From NCBI GenBank assembly GCA_005882955.1, contig VBBB01000068.1, forward strand, positions 1 to 8,140: a stretch of 8,140 bases of DNA, given 5' to 3'. Of the stretch, positions 1 through 6,016 are shown one piece after another (position 1 is the first letter of the stretch; each line of letters opens with the position of its first letter). The notes below the pieces were generated by a model. That model was not told where the DNA came from. It saw only the letters and a program-made list of their open reading frames with translations, and did no database searches. The stretch comes from Candidatus Bathyarchaeota archaeon. Its GTDB lineage: Archaea > Thermoproteota > Bathyarchaeia > 40CM-2-53-6. Both the position numbers and the translations under genes were made by a program.

Positions 1-212
1 TGATCCACTTCTACAACCCAACTGATCAGAATCATACCTTCACCATGGGTGCCCCCTACGCGAACGATGTCTTCGTCGCGGCGCATCCTACCGACCAAAG
101 CCCAATCCACAACGCAACTATCACAATCAACACGAATCAAGCTGGAATATTCTCATTCTACTGCAGGTTCCACACGCCATCCATGTCAGGAAGCCTTGTA
201 GTCCAAGGATAA
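1..212 (+). CDS. Cupredoxin (blue copper protein), C-terminal part; 5' end outside the window
   Basis: The reading frame is open from the left edge (first full codon at base 3) to TAA at 210-212 and encodes about 69 residues. It ends with a typical single-copper cupredoxin pattern: an upstream His in NHTF (codon 33-35) and a C-terminal cluster YCRFHTPSM with Cys at 162-164, His at 171-173 and Met at 183-185, followed by a final strand SGSLVVQG. These would be the His, Cys, His and Met ligands of a type 1 copper site. Such proteins carry electrons on the outer face of the membrane and usually have a signal peptide or anchor, but that end is missing here. Spacing in the ligand loop is Cys-x2-His-x3-Met, between the amicyanin (x2) and plastocyanin (x4) forms. 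The gene is separated by 205 bases or more from the aromatic operon and has no evident functional link to it. The family is fairly secure; the exact role is unknown. Confidence 0.8.
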   Translation, partial: IHFYNPTDQNHTFTMGAPYANDVFVAAHPTDQSPIHNATITINTNQAGIFSFYCRFHTPSMSGSLVVQG

Positions 213-273
213 CCACATTACATTCTCCTCTTCGCCTAGCGCCTAGAAAATGTAAGTTCTGCGAGTGCAAGAA

Positions 274-286
274 ATTCAGGTTCTAG
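274..286 (+). repeat. Direct repeat copy 1, ATTCAGGTTCTAG
   Basis: This 13-mer matches the one at 314-326 in 12 of 13 positions (G versus C at the seventh base). The two start exactly 40 bp apart, about four helical turns, upstream of the presumed operon promoter. That geometry suits binding of a regulator on one DNA face, but no regulator is identified and chance is possible in a short A+T-rich stretch. Confidence 0.45.
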
Positions 287-313
287 AATTATCCATCATG
301 TACATTTTTGTTC

Positions 314-326
314 ATTCAGCTTCTAG
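314..326 (+). repeat. Direct repeat copy 2, ATTCAGCTTCTAG
   Basis: Second copy of the 13-mer, with one mismatch to the copy at 274-286. It lies 38 bp upstream of the TATA-like inverted repeat at 364-375, within reach of an activator or repressor site for the aro operon. The regulatory role is inferred only from position and repetition. Confidence 0.45.
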
Positions 327-363
327 CTTACGGGTCCGGGTTGTTCGAGACACCGTTCCGCAA

Positions 364-375
364 GCCTAAATAGGC
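364..375 (+). promoter_or_regulatory. TATA-like element within a perfect inverted repeat, likely promoter of the aro operon
   Basis: GCCTAAATAGGC is a 5-bp perfect inverted repeat (GCCTA/TAGGC) around AA, and its centre CTAAATA resembles an archaeal TATA box. Archaeal transcription usually starts about 24-27 bp downstream of the box centre, here near 393-397. That gives a leader of about 20-25 bases before the GTG at 418. The symmetry means a dimeric repressor could in principle cover the TATA box. No other A+T-rich box as good was seen between 213 and the operon. Promoter strength and the start site are not visible from sequence. Confidence 0.45.
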
Positions 376-406
376 ACATTGGGAAGCATGGTCGTAACCC
401 TGGTGT

Positions 407-411
407 GAAGG
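407..411 (+). promoter_or_regulatory. Possible ribosome binding site (GAAGG) for aspartate kinase
   Basis: GAAGG differs from the archaeal GGAGG core at one position and lies 6 nt before the GTG at 418, a normal spacing. It is only 2 nt before an out-of-frame ATG at 414, too close for good use. It is the main sequence argument for the GTG 418 start. Confidence 0.4.
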
Positions 412-417
412 CGATGG

Positions 418-1764
418 GTGGTAATCTTTACTGGCATAAGTGCCGCGTCGAGACCATCCTCGACGACTAGGCACAAACACCAGATCCTAACACTCCAAGA
501 CTCGCGTCCTTCTTCATCTCTCCGCCTACCGTCTTCCTCCCACCATCGACGCCGCCTGCTGATTGTCAAGTTCGGCGGCTCCAGCTTATCCAATCCGAAA
601 AGAATCGGTCTGGCCGTAGCATCAGTGGCGCGGGAGTATGCCCGCGGAAACCGTGTCGTGGTAGTTGTTAGCGCTGTAGGTAACACTACCGATCGCCTGC
701 TGCATCTCACGAACGGAGGTGTCGGACTGGTCGATACAGATAGAGACGATATTTTGGCGATGGGAGAGAGAACTAGCGCGAGAATATTTGCGGCTTCATT
801 GAAATCTCGAGGAATACAGGCACGATGCTACGATCCAGCTGACCGAGACTGGCCCATAATCACCGACGATAATTTCCTGAACGCGAACCCTCTCAAGACT
901 AGAAGCATCCAACGCATCCGACGCTACCTCGAGCCAGTCCTCGGCGATGGAGTGGTCCCGGTGATAGGAGGATTCATCGGTCGAACAACGGACGGACGCA
1001 TTAGCACTCTCGGCCGAGGAGGAAGCGACACGACGGCTCTCCTGCTGGCAATGGCACTCGAAGCAGACGAGGTCGTGCTCGTTACCAACGTGCCGGGAAT
1101 CTTAAGCGCCGATCCAACCTTGGTCAGGAACGCCCGGGTCCTTCCACGAATCGATATGAAAACGTTGACCGGGATAGCCGATACCGGAACAAAATTCATC
1201 CATCGCAAGGCGCTGCGATTCAAAGATCCCAGCATCAACGTTCGCGTAATATCAAACACGAATGGGAGGTTAGATTCGCAAGGAACGCTCGTTACCGGAG
1301 CTTCGATTCCCGAGCTGGAAGTTACGATTAGCAATCCCCACCCTGTCGCGTCAGTGACCATCGTAGGAAAAGAACTGCCTCACCAACCGGAGCTAGTGCA
1401 GAAGATCTCGAAACTAGCCGGACCGAATCTAGTAGCTGTCTCTCAAGACAGCGACAGTGCCATTCTATACATCAAACAGACGCCAAAACTGCAGCAACAA
1501 TTATCGAGATTGCACGACGCGGTCCTGAAAGATCCGCACGGAATTGCCCTTGCTGCTAGGACGGGAATGGCTCTCGTCAAAGTCCGTAGCATTGGATTAG
1601 AAGAGAGACCAGGAGTGGTTGCTAGAATAAGCGACGCCCTACGTTCCGCGAACATCAACATGTTCGGAATTCTCACAATAACATCTTCTGTTCTGGTTTT
1701 CGTGGACTGGAAAGTACGGCGCAAAGCCGCCAGCCTCATCAGGAGTTCGTTGGAGAACAACTGA
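418..1764 (+). CDS. lysC: Aspartate kinase with C-terminal ACT domains (start uncertain)
   Basis: ATP-dependent phosphorylation of L-aspartate to aspartyl-4-phosphate (EC 2.7.2.4). In this operon it probably supplies aspartate semialdehyde to the next enzyme, ADH synthase. Numbered from GTG 418: the amino-acid-kinase domain starts at about residue 48 with IVKFGGSSL (49-57), followed by MGERTS (115-120), GGFIGRTTDGRISTLGRGGSDTT (first half 184-193, TLGRGGSD 197-204) and VTNVPGILSADP (222-233). The tail holds a weak ACT-like segment (about 309-354) and a clearer one (about 385-445) with ERPGVVARISDALRSANINM. ACT domains normally bind an amino-acid effector, so feedback control is expected; which effector is unknown. 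Residues 1-46 are rich in Ser (11) and Arg (7) and are not part of the usual family. No ATG, GTG or TTG lies between 418 and the kinase core; only CTG at 556 or 559 would give a normal N-terminus. Function secure, start not. Confidence 0.93.
   Translation: MVIFTGISAASRPSSTTRHKHQILTLQDSRPSSSLRLPSSSHHRRRLLIVKFGGSSLSNPKRIGLAVASVAREYARGNRVVVVVSAVGNTTDRLLHLTNGGVGLVDTDRDDILAMGERTSARIFAASLKSRGIQARCYDPADRDWPIITDDNFLNANPLKTRSIQRIRRYLEPVLGDGVVPVIGGFIGRTTDGRISTLGRGGSDTTALLLAMALEADEVVLVTNVPGILSADPTLVRNARVLPRIDMKTLTGIADTGTKFIHRKALRFKDPSINVRVISNTNGRLDSQGTLVTGASIPELEVTISNPHPVASVTIVGKELPHQPELVQKISKLAGPNLVAVSQDSDSAILYIKQTPKLQQQLSRLHDAVLKDPHGIALAARTGMALVKVRSIGLEERPGVVARISDALRSANINMFGILTITSSVLVFVDWKVRRKAASLIRSSLENN
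446..465 (+). other. GC-rich hairpin near the 5' end of the operon
   Basis: CGTCGAG (446-452) and CTCGACG (459-465) form a perfect 7-bp stem with a 6-nt loop ACCATC. A smaller 4-bp inverted repeat, GGCA-TAAG-TGCC, sits just upstream at 433-444. Both fall inside the atypical first 46 codons of the aspartate kinase frame. In the transcript they could fold close to the start codon. A role in control is only a possibility. Confidence 0.4.
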
Positions 1765-1778
1765 CTGACAAGCATGCT

Positions 1779-1784
1779 GTGATC
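1779..1784 (+). promoter_or_regulatory. Possible ribosome binding site (GTGATC) for ADH synthase
   Basis: GTGATC matches the 3' half of the extended archaeal Shine-Dalgarno GGAGGTGATC and lies 3 nt before ATG 1788 (0 nt before ATG 1785). It favours one of these two ATGs over reading the GTG inside it as the start. Confidence 0.3.
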
Positions 1785-2600
1785 ATGATGGAATCTGGAA
1801 AAACACGCAGACTCGGACGAATATTCCGAGACGATGGCAAAACTGTCATCGTTCCGATGGACCACGGAGTATCAGTTGGTCCAATCGAAGGACTCGGCGA
1901 CATGAGAAAAACTGTAAACCATGTCGCGAAAGGAGGAGCCGACGCTGTCCTCGTACACGCGGGCCCAGCCAGGACTGTTGACACTACACAACTAGGTCTC
2001 ATCGTCCACCTGTCAGGGGCCACACGCCTTACGAAGGAACCCAACTGGAAAATGCAGCTCTGCAGCGTCAAAGAAGCAGTCCGTCTCGGTGCGGATGCAG
2101 TATCTGTACACATCAATGTGGGATCAGAACATGAGCAGGACATGCTGGACAGCTTCTCCAGAATACTGGACGAATGCGACGACTATTCCATGCCGCTCAT
2201 CGCAATGATGTATCCAAGAGGACCGAAAATCTCAGACGAACATTCCTACGAAGTCGTAAGCCACGCGGCTCGACTGGGGTATGAACTCGGAGCCGACATC
2301 GTGAAGACGAACTACACGGGCGACGTTGAAAGCTTCAGAAAGGTCGTCAACAGCGTAAGAGTACCCATCGTGGTCGCGGGCGGACCAAAATCAGACCATG
2401 TCAGCGAATGTCTTCGACTAGTCTACGAATCCATCCAAGCAGGAGCTGCCGGTGTATCGATCGGCAGGAATGTCTTCCAGCACCAAGATCCAAGCATCAT
2501 GACCCGAGCTATCGCAGAGATCGTACACAACCAAGCAGATCCGGCAAACGCACTATCCACTACCGGTGAGAAAAATGAAACAATTCTGGCTAGAACCTAG
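1785..2600 (+). CDS. aroA': 2-amino-3,7-dideoxy-D-threo-hept-6-ulosonate synthase (ADH synthase)
   Basis: First committed enzyme of the archaeal aromatic route (EC 2.2.1.10). It transfers a three-carbon unit from 6-deoxy-5-ketofructose 1-phosphate to L-aspartate 4-semialdehyde and replaces DAHP synthase. The protein is a DhnA/class I aldolase-type TIM barrel of 271 residues from ATG 1785. Visible motifs, numbered from that Met: VPMDHGVS (23-30) with Asp26 and His27, MMYPRG with the proton-transfer Tyr at 143, GADIVKTNYTGD (169-180) with the Schiff-base Lys at 174, GGPK (199-202) and GVSIGRN (223-229) for phosphate binding. All key residues are present. Starts at GTG 1779, ATG 1785 and ATG 1788 are all possible; the protein proper begins at about ESGKTRRLGRIF, so the short choices suffice. 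It follows aspartate kinase by about 20 nt and overlaps the next gene. The main alternative, a fructose-bisphosphate aldolase of the same superfamily, is made unlikely by the neighbouring dehydroquinate synthase II. Confidence 0.95.
   Translation: MMESGKTRRLGRIFRDDGKTVIVPMDHGVSVGPIEGLGDMRKTVNHVAKGGADAVLVHAGPARTVDTTQLGLIVHLSGATRLTKEPNWKMQLCSVKEAVRLGADAVSVHINVGSEHEQDMLDSFSRILDECDDYSMPLIAMMYPRGPKISDEHSYEVVSHAARLGYELGADIVKTNYTGDVESFRKVVNSVRVPIVVAGGPKSDHVSECLRLVYESIQAGAAGVSIGRNVFQHQDPSIMTRAIAEIVHNQADPANALSTTGEKNETILART
2565..2569 (+). promoter_or_regulatory. Ribosome binding site (GGTGA) for 3-dehydroquinate synthase II
   Basis: GGTGA lies 5 nt before ATG 2575, inside the end of the ADH synthase gene. 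It decides between two starts: the GTG at 2566-2568 is part of this site, so ATG 2575 is preferred. Confidence 0.55.
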
Positions 2601-3621
2601 TCACGACCTATCCGAAGATCACCTTCGAAAGATAGCGGAAGAGGCCAAACCACACACCATAATCCTCCCCAAGCCAGTCGCTGGACTCCCAGTCAAAGTC
2701 GCCAGCCCGGTCGAAGGAGCAGACATCTTAGTCACCTGCGACATAGCAACTGCTTACGCCGCGAAAGAAAGAGGAGTTCCTGTAGCACTTCAGATCACAA
2801 TCCAACACAGGAATGACATAGAGAAAGTTTCACGGTTCCTCGAGGCGGACCCCGATTATCTGCTTATTGAGTGTCCCAACTGGAAAATTATCCCGGTAGA
2901 GAACCTGATCGCAGAAGCCAGAGGAAGATCTAAGATCCTTGCTAGAACTAGGAACTTTCAGGAGAGCAGAACTGCCCTATCCATACTGGAGCAAGGAACG
3001 GATGGAATATCCCTCGCACCTGATGATCCCAGCGATATCATCAAGACCCGCGACCTGATCCTAGAACAGCCCGAACCAGTTTCCCTCTCCTTGGCAAAAG
3101 TGACGAGTATCCGACCCATTGGGACCGGTGCCCGGGTCTGCGTCGACACCTGTGAGATTCTACACGATGGCGAGGGTCTGCTGACCGGCAGCTCTTCCCA
3201 AGGACTGTTTCTCGTCGAAGGCGAAGTCCACTCCAACCTGCACGTGAACCCTCGGCCCTTCAGGGTCAACGCGGGACCAGTAGCCCTCTACCTCCTGGCA
3301 CCGAAAGGCAAGACGCAGTATCTTTCAGAACTGACCGCGGGACAATCTGTCCTACTCGTTGACAAACAAGGGCGGACGAGGACAGTGGATGTCGCTCGCG
3401 TCAAGATAGAACGCAGGCCGCTAATGTTCATCGAAGCTTCAGTGGGATCCAACTCTGTGAAAACCATTGTTCAAAACGCTGAAACAGTTCGACTCGTTAA
3501 CCGCGCCGGATCGAAGTCCATTTCAGAGATCCGACCCGGTGACGAGGTACTTGTTCGATACGAGGAGGGTGGACGACATTTCGGGACAAGGGTGCCAGAC
3601 GAGATGATTATTGAAAAGTGA
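2575..3621 (+). CDS. aroB': 3-dehydroquinate synthase, type II (archaeal)
   Basis: NAD-dependent enzyme (EC 1.4.1.24) that oxidatively deaminates ADH and cyclises the product to 3-dehydroquinate. It is unrelated to bacterial AroB. The 348-residue product has the usual family length. The N-terminal half (about 1-165) is variable. The C-terminal half has the strongly conserved blocks: GTGARVCVDTCEILHDGEG (183-201), EGEVHSN (215-221), RPFRVNAGPVA (227-237), RVKIERRPL (275-283), NAETVRLVN (301-309) and EEGGRHFG (330-337). I chose ATG 2575 because GGTGA stands 5 nt before it; GTG 2566 would add three residues. The gene overlaps the end of ADH synthase by 26 nt, and its TGA overlaps the next start as GTGA. 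The pairing with ADH synthase is the diagnostic feature of the archaeal pathway. Nothing suggests loss of function. Confidence 0.96.
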   Translation: MKQFWLEPSHDLSEDHLRKIAEEAKPHTIILPKPVAGLPVKVASPVEGADILVTCDIATAYAAKERGVPVALQITIQHRNDIEKVSRFLEADPDYLLIECPNWKIIPVENLIAEARGRSKILARTRNFQESRTALSILEQGTDGISLAPDDPSDIIKTRDLILEQPEPVSLSLAKVTSIRPIGTGARVCVDTCEILHDGEGLLTGSSSQGLFLVEGEVHSNLHVNPRPFRVNAGPVALYLLAPKGKTQYLSELTAGQSVLLVDKQGRTRTVDVARVKIERRPLMFIEASVGSNSVKTIVQNAETVRLVNRAGSKSISEIRPGDEVLVRYEEGGRHFGTRVPDEMIIEK

Positions 3622-4301
3622 AACCGAAAATCTGCGTATCTCTATCCTCCAAGGACCCTCACGAACTATACCGGAAGGCACAGCGCGCAGAGGCGTTGTC
3701 AGCTGACCTAGTGGAAGTTAGACTAGACAAACTGAGCAACCACCGAGGAGTATCGAAGGTTGCAGGGGCAGTAGAGATACCCATGGTCGCTACGAACCGG
3801 CCAGTCTCGCAAAGGGGATCTTTTGCACGTTCGGAGAGTGAACGATTGGGCCTGTTAATGGACGCAGTCGAAGGAGGAGCCGACTACGTAGATATTGAGA
3901 GCTCAACCAGTCATCTTGACCAAGTCATCGAGACGTTCCGGAAGACCAGCGCCAAGATCATCCTTTCACATCATAATCATTCCAGAACTCCGAAGCTATC
4001 AGAGCTGAAATCGACACTGGCCAAACTTCAGAAAAGCAAGTCAGACCTCTACAAAATTGTCACCACCGCTCGATCGTTAGAAGATAACCTGACAATCCTC
4101 AGTCTGCTAAAGACGAGCCGCAGAACCAGTCCGCTCGTGTCATTCGCGATGGGAAAACCGGGGGTTTGGTCAAGAATACTAGCACCATTCTATGGCGCAG
4201 ACTTCACCTACGCTTCACTGAGAAGAGGGCTGGAAACTGCGCCTGGACAGCCTAGCATTTCCGATCTACGACGCATTTACGAGACGATCGATGCAGAGTA
4301 G
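3618..4301 (+). CDS. aroD: 3-dehydroquinate dehydratase, type I
   Basis: Cytoplasmic enzyme (EC 4.2.1.10) that dehydrates 3-dehydroquinate to 3-dehydroshikimate through a Schiff base. The 227-residue product is a complete type I TIM barrel. Seen in order: DLVEVRLDKL (30-39) with substrate-binding Glu33 and Arg35; DIE (92-94); SHHNHSRTP (117-125), where His119 aligns with the catalytic His; YKIVTTA (145-151) with Schiff-base Lys146; FAMGKPGVWSR (176-186) ending in Arg186; and PGQ (209-211). The catalytic block reads SHHNH where many bacterial enzymes read S-x-HDF, so Asp is replaced by Asn. The GTG start at 3618 overlaps the previous TGA by 4 nt and has no clear Shine-Dalgarno, suggesting coupled translation. 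The gene ends in TAG at 4299-4301, and the same frame then runs on without another stop through the whole of aroE, so the two look like one frame split by a single TAG. Confidence 0.95.
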   Translation: MKPKICVSLSSKDPHELYRKAQRAEALSADLVEVRLDKLSNHRGVSKVAGAVEIPMVATNRPVSQRGSFARSESERLGLLMDAVEGGADYVDIESSTSHLDQVIETFRKTSAKIILSHHNHSRTPKLSELKSTLAKLQKSKSDLYKIVTTARSLEDNLTILSLLKTSRRTSPLVSFAMGKPGVWSRILAPFYGADFTYASLRRGLETAPGQPSISDLRRIYETIDAE

Positions 4302-4304
4302 GCG

Positions 4305-5147
4305 GTTAAGATAACAAGAGAAACTAGAGTCCATTCACTGTTCGGTTCACCAGTTGAGCACAGCCTCAGCCCGGTGATCTTCAACACTACTTTCCAGAAA
4401 CTGTCACTAAACCGTGCATACCTACCTTTCAACGTCAGCAAGAGCCAGCTCAAGCATGCTGTACAAGCGGCTCGCACGCTAGGATTTGATGGCTTCAATG
4501 TTACAATGCCTCACAAGACCAGGATTCTAGAGCTAGTCGACCAGCTCGATGACGTTGCAAAGAAGGGAGGAACAGTCAATACAGTTGCTAGAGTTGGGCA
4601 GAGGCTCGTCGGGTATAGCACAGACGGTGAGGGAGCATTCCGGGCGATCAAATCCTACGGATTCGAACCCGGGGACAAGAACATACTCGTAATCGGAGCT
4701 GGCGGAGCCGCAAGGGCCATTGTCCAGAGGCTCTCGTTGCGACACAATTCGATAAGAATTCTGAACCGTTCCTTGGACAGAGCGAAGACAGTGGCCGAAG
4801 ACCTCAACGGTCGAGGGAGTGTCTCCTGTGGGAAACTAACGAAGAAGAACCTGGAGACTTCCATCCCAGGTACGAATCTCCTAGTCAACGCAACGCCGCT
4901 GCAAACCACGAAGATTCTCGCTGAGCTGGCGATTCAGCCTCAGAGTCTGAGAGATATTGACTGGGTCTTCGATTTGGCGTATGACGAATTATCGGACCCT
5001 CCGCATACCAGGAGCGGCCGGATAAGTCCGCTAGAGATGCTCTTGCACCAAGCAGCATTGTCCTTCGAAATCTGGCTAGGAAAGCCAGCTCCACTCGCTC
5101 TCATGCGCGCTTCGTTGGTAGACCATTTGGGGCGAGACTGGAAATGA
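4305..5147 (+). CDS. aroE: Shikimate dehydrogenase, NADP-type; no canonical start codon in place
   Basis: Reduces 3-dehydroshikimate to shikimate (EC 1.1.1.25). Numbered from the proposed start at GTT 4305 (280 residues): LFGSPVEHSLSP (12-23) with the shikimate-binding serines; FNVTMPHK (64-71) with catalytic Lys71; GYSTDGEGA (103-111) with catalytic Asp107; VIGAGGAARAI (129-139) for dinucleotide binding; NRS (154-156) contacting the NADP phosphate; NATPLQT (195-201), where the family usually has Gly-Met at the end; and SPLEMLLHQA (241-250) with Gln249. The first canonical start is GTG 4374 (codon 24), which would remove the shikimate-binding motif and so is probably wrong. The frame is open back to the TAG of aroD at 4299-4301 with no ATG, GTG or TTG. 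GTT at 4305 would give an N-terminus KITRETRVHSLFG, and ATA at 4311 follows a GGCGGT stretch. The end overlaps aroK as ATGA. Function secure, start unresolved. Confidence 0.92.
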   Translation, partial: VKITRETRVHSLFGSPVEHSLSPVIFNTTFQKLSLNRAYLPFNVSKSQLKHAVQAARTLGFDGFNVTMPHKTRILELVDQLDDVAKKGGTVNTVARVGQRLVGYSTDGEGAFRAIKSYGFEPGDKNILVIGAGGAARAIVQRLSLRHNSIRILNRSLDRAKTVAEDLNGRGSVSCGKLTKKNLETSIPGTNLLVNATPLQTTKILAELAIQPQSLRDIDWVFDLAYDELSDPPHTRSGRISPLEMLLHQAALSFEIWLGKPAPLALMRASLVDHLGRDWK

Positions 5148-6016
5148 AGGGAAACGGCCAGGCGGTCGCACATGGCGCCGTCACTATTCTCAACGCCTTC
5201 GCGACTGGGAAGGGAGCCGCCATAGGGGTTGGTCTTTGGACACGGGCAAGAGTCACCTTGCAGGACGGAGGGGGCGCATCTTTTGGGATAGTCGCTTCGG
5301 ACCCACAAGGATCCAGCAAGCTTGCCGTTAGGGTGGTAGAGAAAGTCCTCGAACACTACGGATATGGAGAGAAGCTCCACGGTGAAGTGGCGACTTCCTC
5401 CAACATTCCAACTGCAGTGGGTCTGAAAAGCAGTAGCGCGGCAGCCAACGCGGTAGCCCTGGCAACTGTCTCGGCACTTGACCAGGAACCCGATGATGAC
5501 GCTCTAGTTGAAATTGGGGTTGAGGCATCGCTGGAATGCGGGGTAAGCCTGACCGGGGCTTACGACGACTCCTTCGCGTCGTGGCATGGCGGCGCTGTTC
5601 TGACCGATAATGATCGAAGAAAAGTCGAGAAGGTTCTCAAGGTTCCAGAAAACATCAGAATAATCATACTGGTTCCTCCGAGACAGACACTGACTGGCAA
5701 CCTGGACCGGCGCAGATTTGCGCCCGTCAAGAGAATCTCTGAGCTTGCGTACATCGAAGCCGACAACGGTCACGTATGGGACGCGCTCACCCTTAACGGC
5801 CTTGCATTCTCTGCTGTTCTAGGAGAAGATCCCCGCCCAGCACTCGCAGCAATCGAGGCTGGGGCGTTGGGTGCAGGGCTCTCGGGGAAAGGACCCGCAG
5901 TCGTGGCAGCAGTCGAGGAAAAAGACTCGAAAAGGGTCCGTCAAGCATTCGAGAAATTTGACGGGCGTATTATCGAGACCGAGCCGAACTACTCCAGAGC
6001 GCGTGTCGAGACTTGA
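5144..6016 (+). CDS. aroK: Shikimate kinase, archaeal GHMP family
   Basis: ATP-dependent phosphorylation of shikimate to shikimate 3-phosphate (EC 2.7.1.71). The archaeal enzyme belongs to the GHMP superfamily with homoserine and mevalonate kinases, not to the P-loop AroK family. The 290-residue product has the family length. Motif 1 is near the N-terminus (GQAVAHGAVTILNAFATGKG, 5-24). The phosphate-binding motif 2 is SSNIPTAVGLKSSSAAANA (85-103). LTGAYDDSFASWHGG (136-150) is the conserved archaeal shikimate kinase block. Motif 3 is GALGAGLSGKGPAVVAA (240-256). ATG 5144 overlaps the aroE stop as ATGA, and the stop overlaps the next start as TTGA. Position between aroE and aroA fits the pathway order exactly. 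Another GHMP kinase such as homoserine kinase is the only alternative, and the motif details and context argue against it. Confidence 0.95.
   Translation: MKGNGQAVAHGAVTILNAFATGKGAAIGVGLWTRARVTLQDGGGASFGIVASDPQGSSKLAVRVVEKVLEHYGYGEKLHGEVATSSNIPTAVGLKSSSAAANAVALATVSALDQEPDDDALVEIGVEASLECGVSLTGAYDDSFASWHGGAVLTDNDRRKVEKVLKVPENIRIIILVPPRQTLTGNLDRRRFAPVKRISELAYIEADNGHVWDALTLNGLAFSAVLGEDPRPALAAIEAGALGAGLSGKGPAVVAAVEEKDSKRVRQAFEKFDGRIIETEPNYSRARVET

Larger units (their letters stand above)
213..363. other. Intergenic region between the cupredoxin gene and the aro operon
   Basis: No convincing coding frame is present on either strand. It contains a short tandem repeat of CGCCTAG (233-239 and 240-246), two near-identical 13-mers (listed separately), a palindromic TTCTAGAA at 281-288, and a T5 run at 305-309 that could help end transcription of the cupredoxin gene, since archaeal intrinsic termination mainly needs a T-rich tract. 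No tRNA, other recognisable RNA gene or CRISPR repeat was seen. Confidence 0.6.

Noticed and set aside
326..370. Possible tRNA-like TTCGA segment near 342-350
   Set aside because: No acceptor stem, anticodon arm or proper T-arm pairing could be drawn around it.
388..408. Six-codon frame ATG...TGA encoding MVVTLV just after the TATA-like box, reminiscent of a Val/Thr leader peptide
   Set aside because: It is very short, has no ribosome binding site, and the expected transcription start (about 393-397) lies after its ATG.
1930..3884. Shared 14-mer AAGGAGGAGCCGAC at 1930-1943 and 3871-3884
   Set aside because: Both encode a GGAD segment in TIM-barrel enzymes (ADH synthase and dehydroquinate dehydratase); the match is explained by the protein motif and codon choice.
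4374..5147. GTG 4374 as the start of aroE
   Set aside because: It would remove the conserved SPVEHSLSP shikimate-binding segment encoded in the same open frame just upstream, and no Shine-Dalgarno precedes it.
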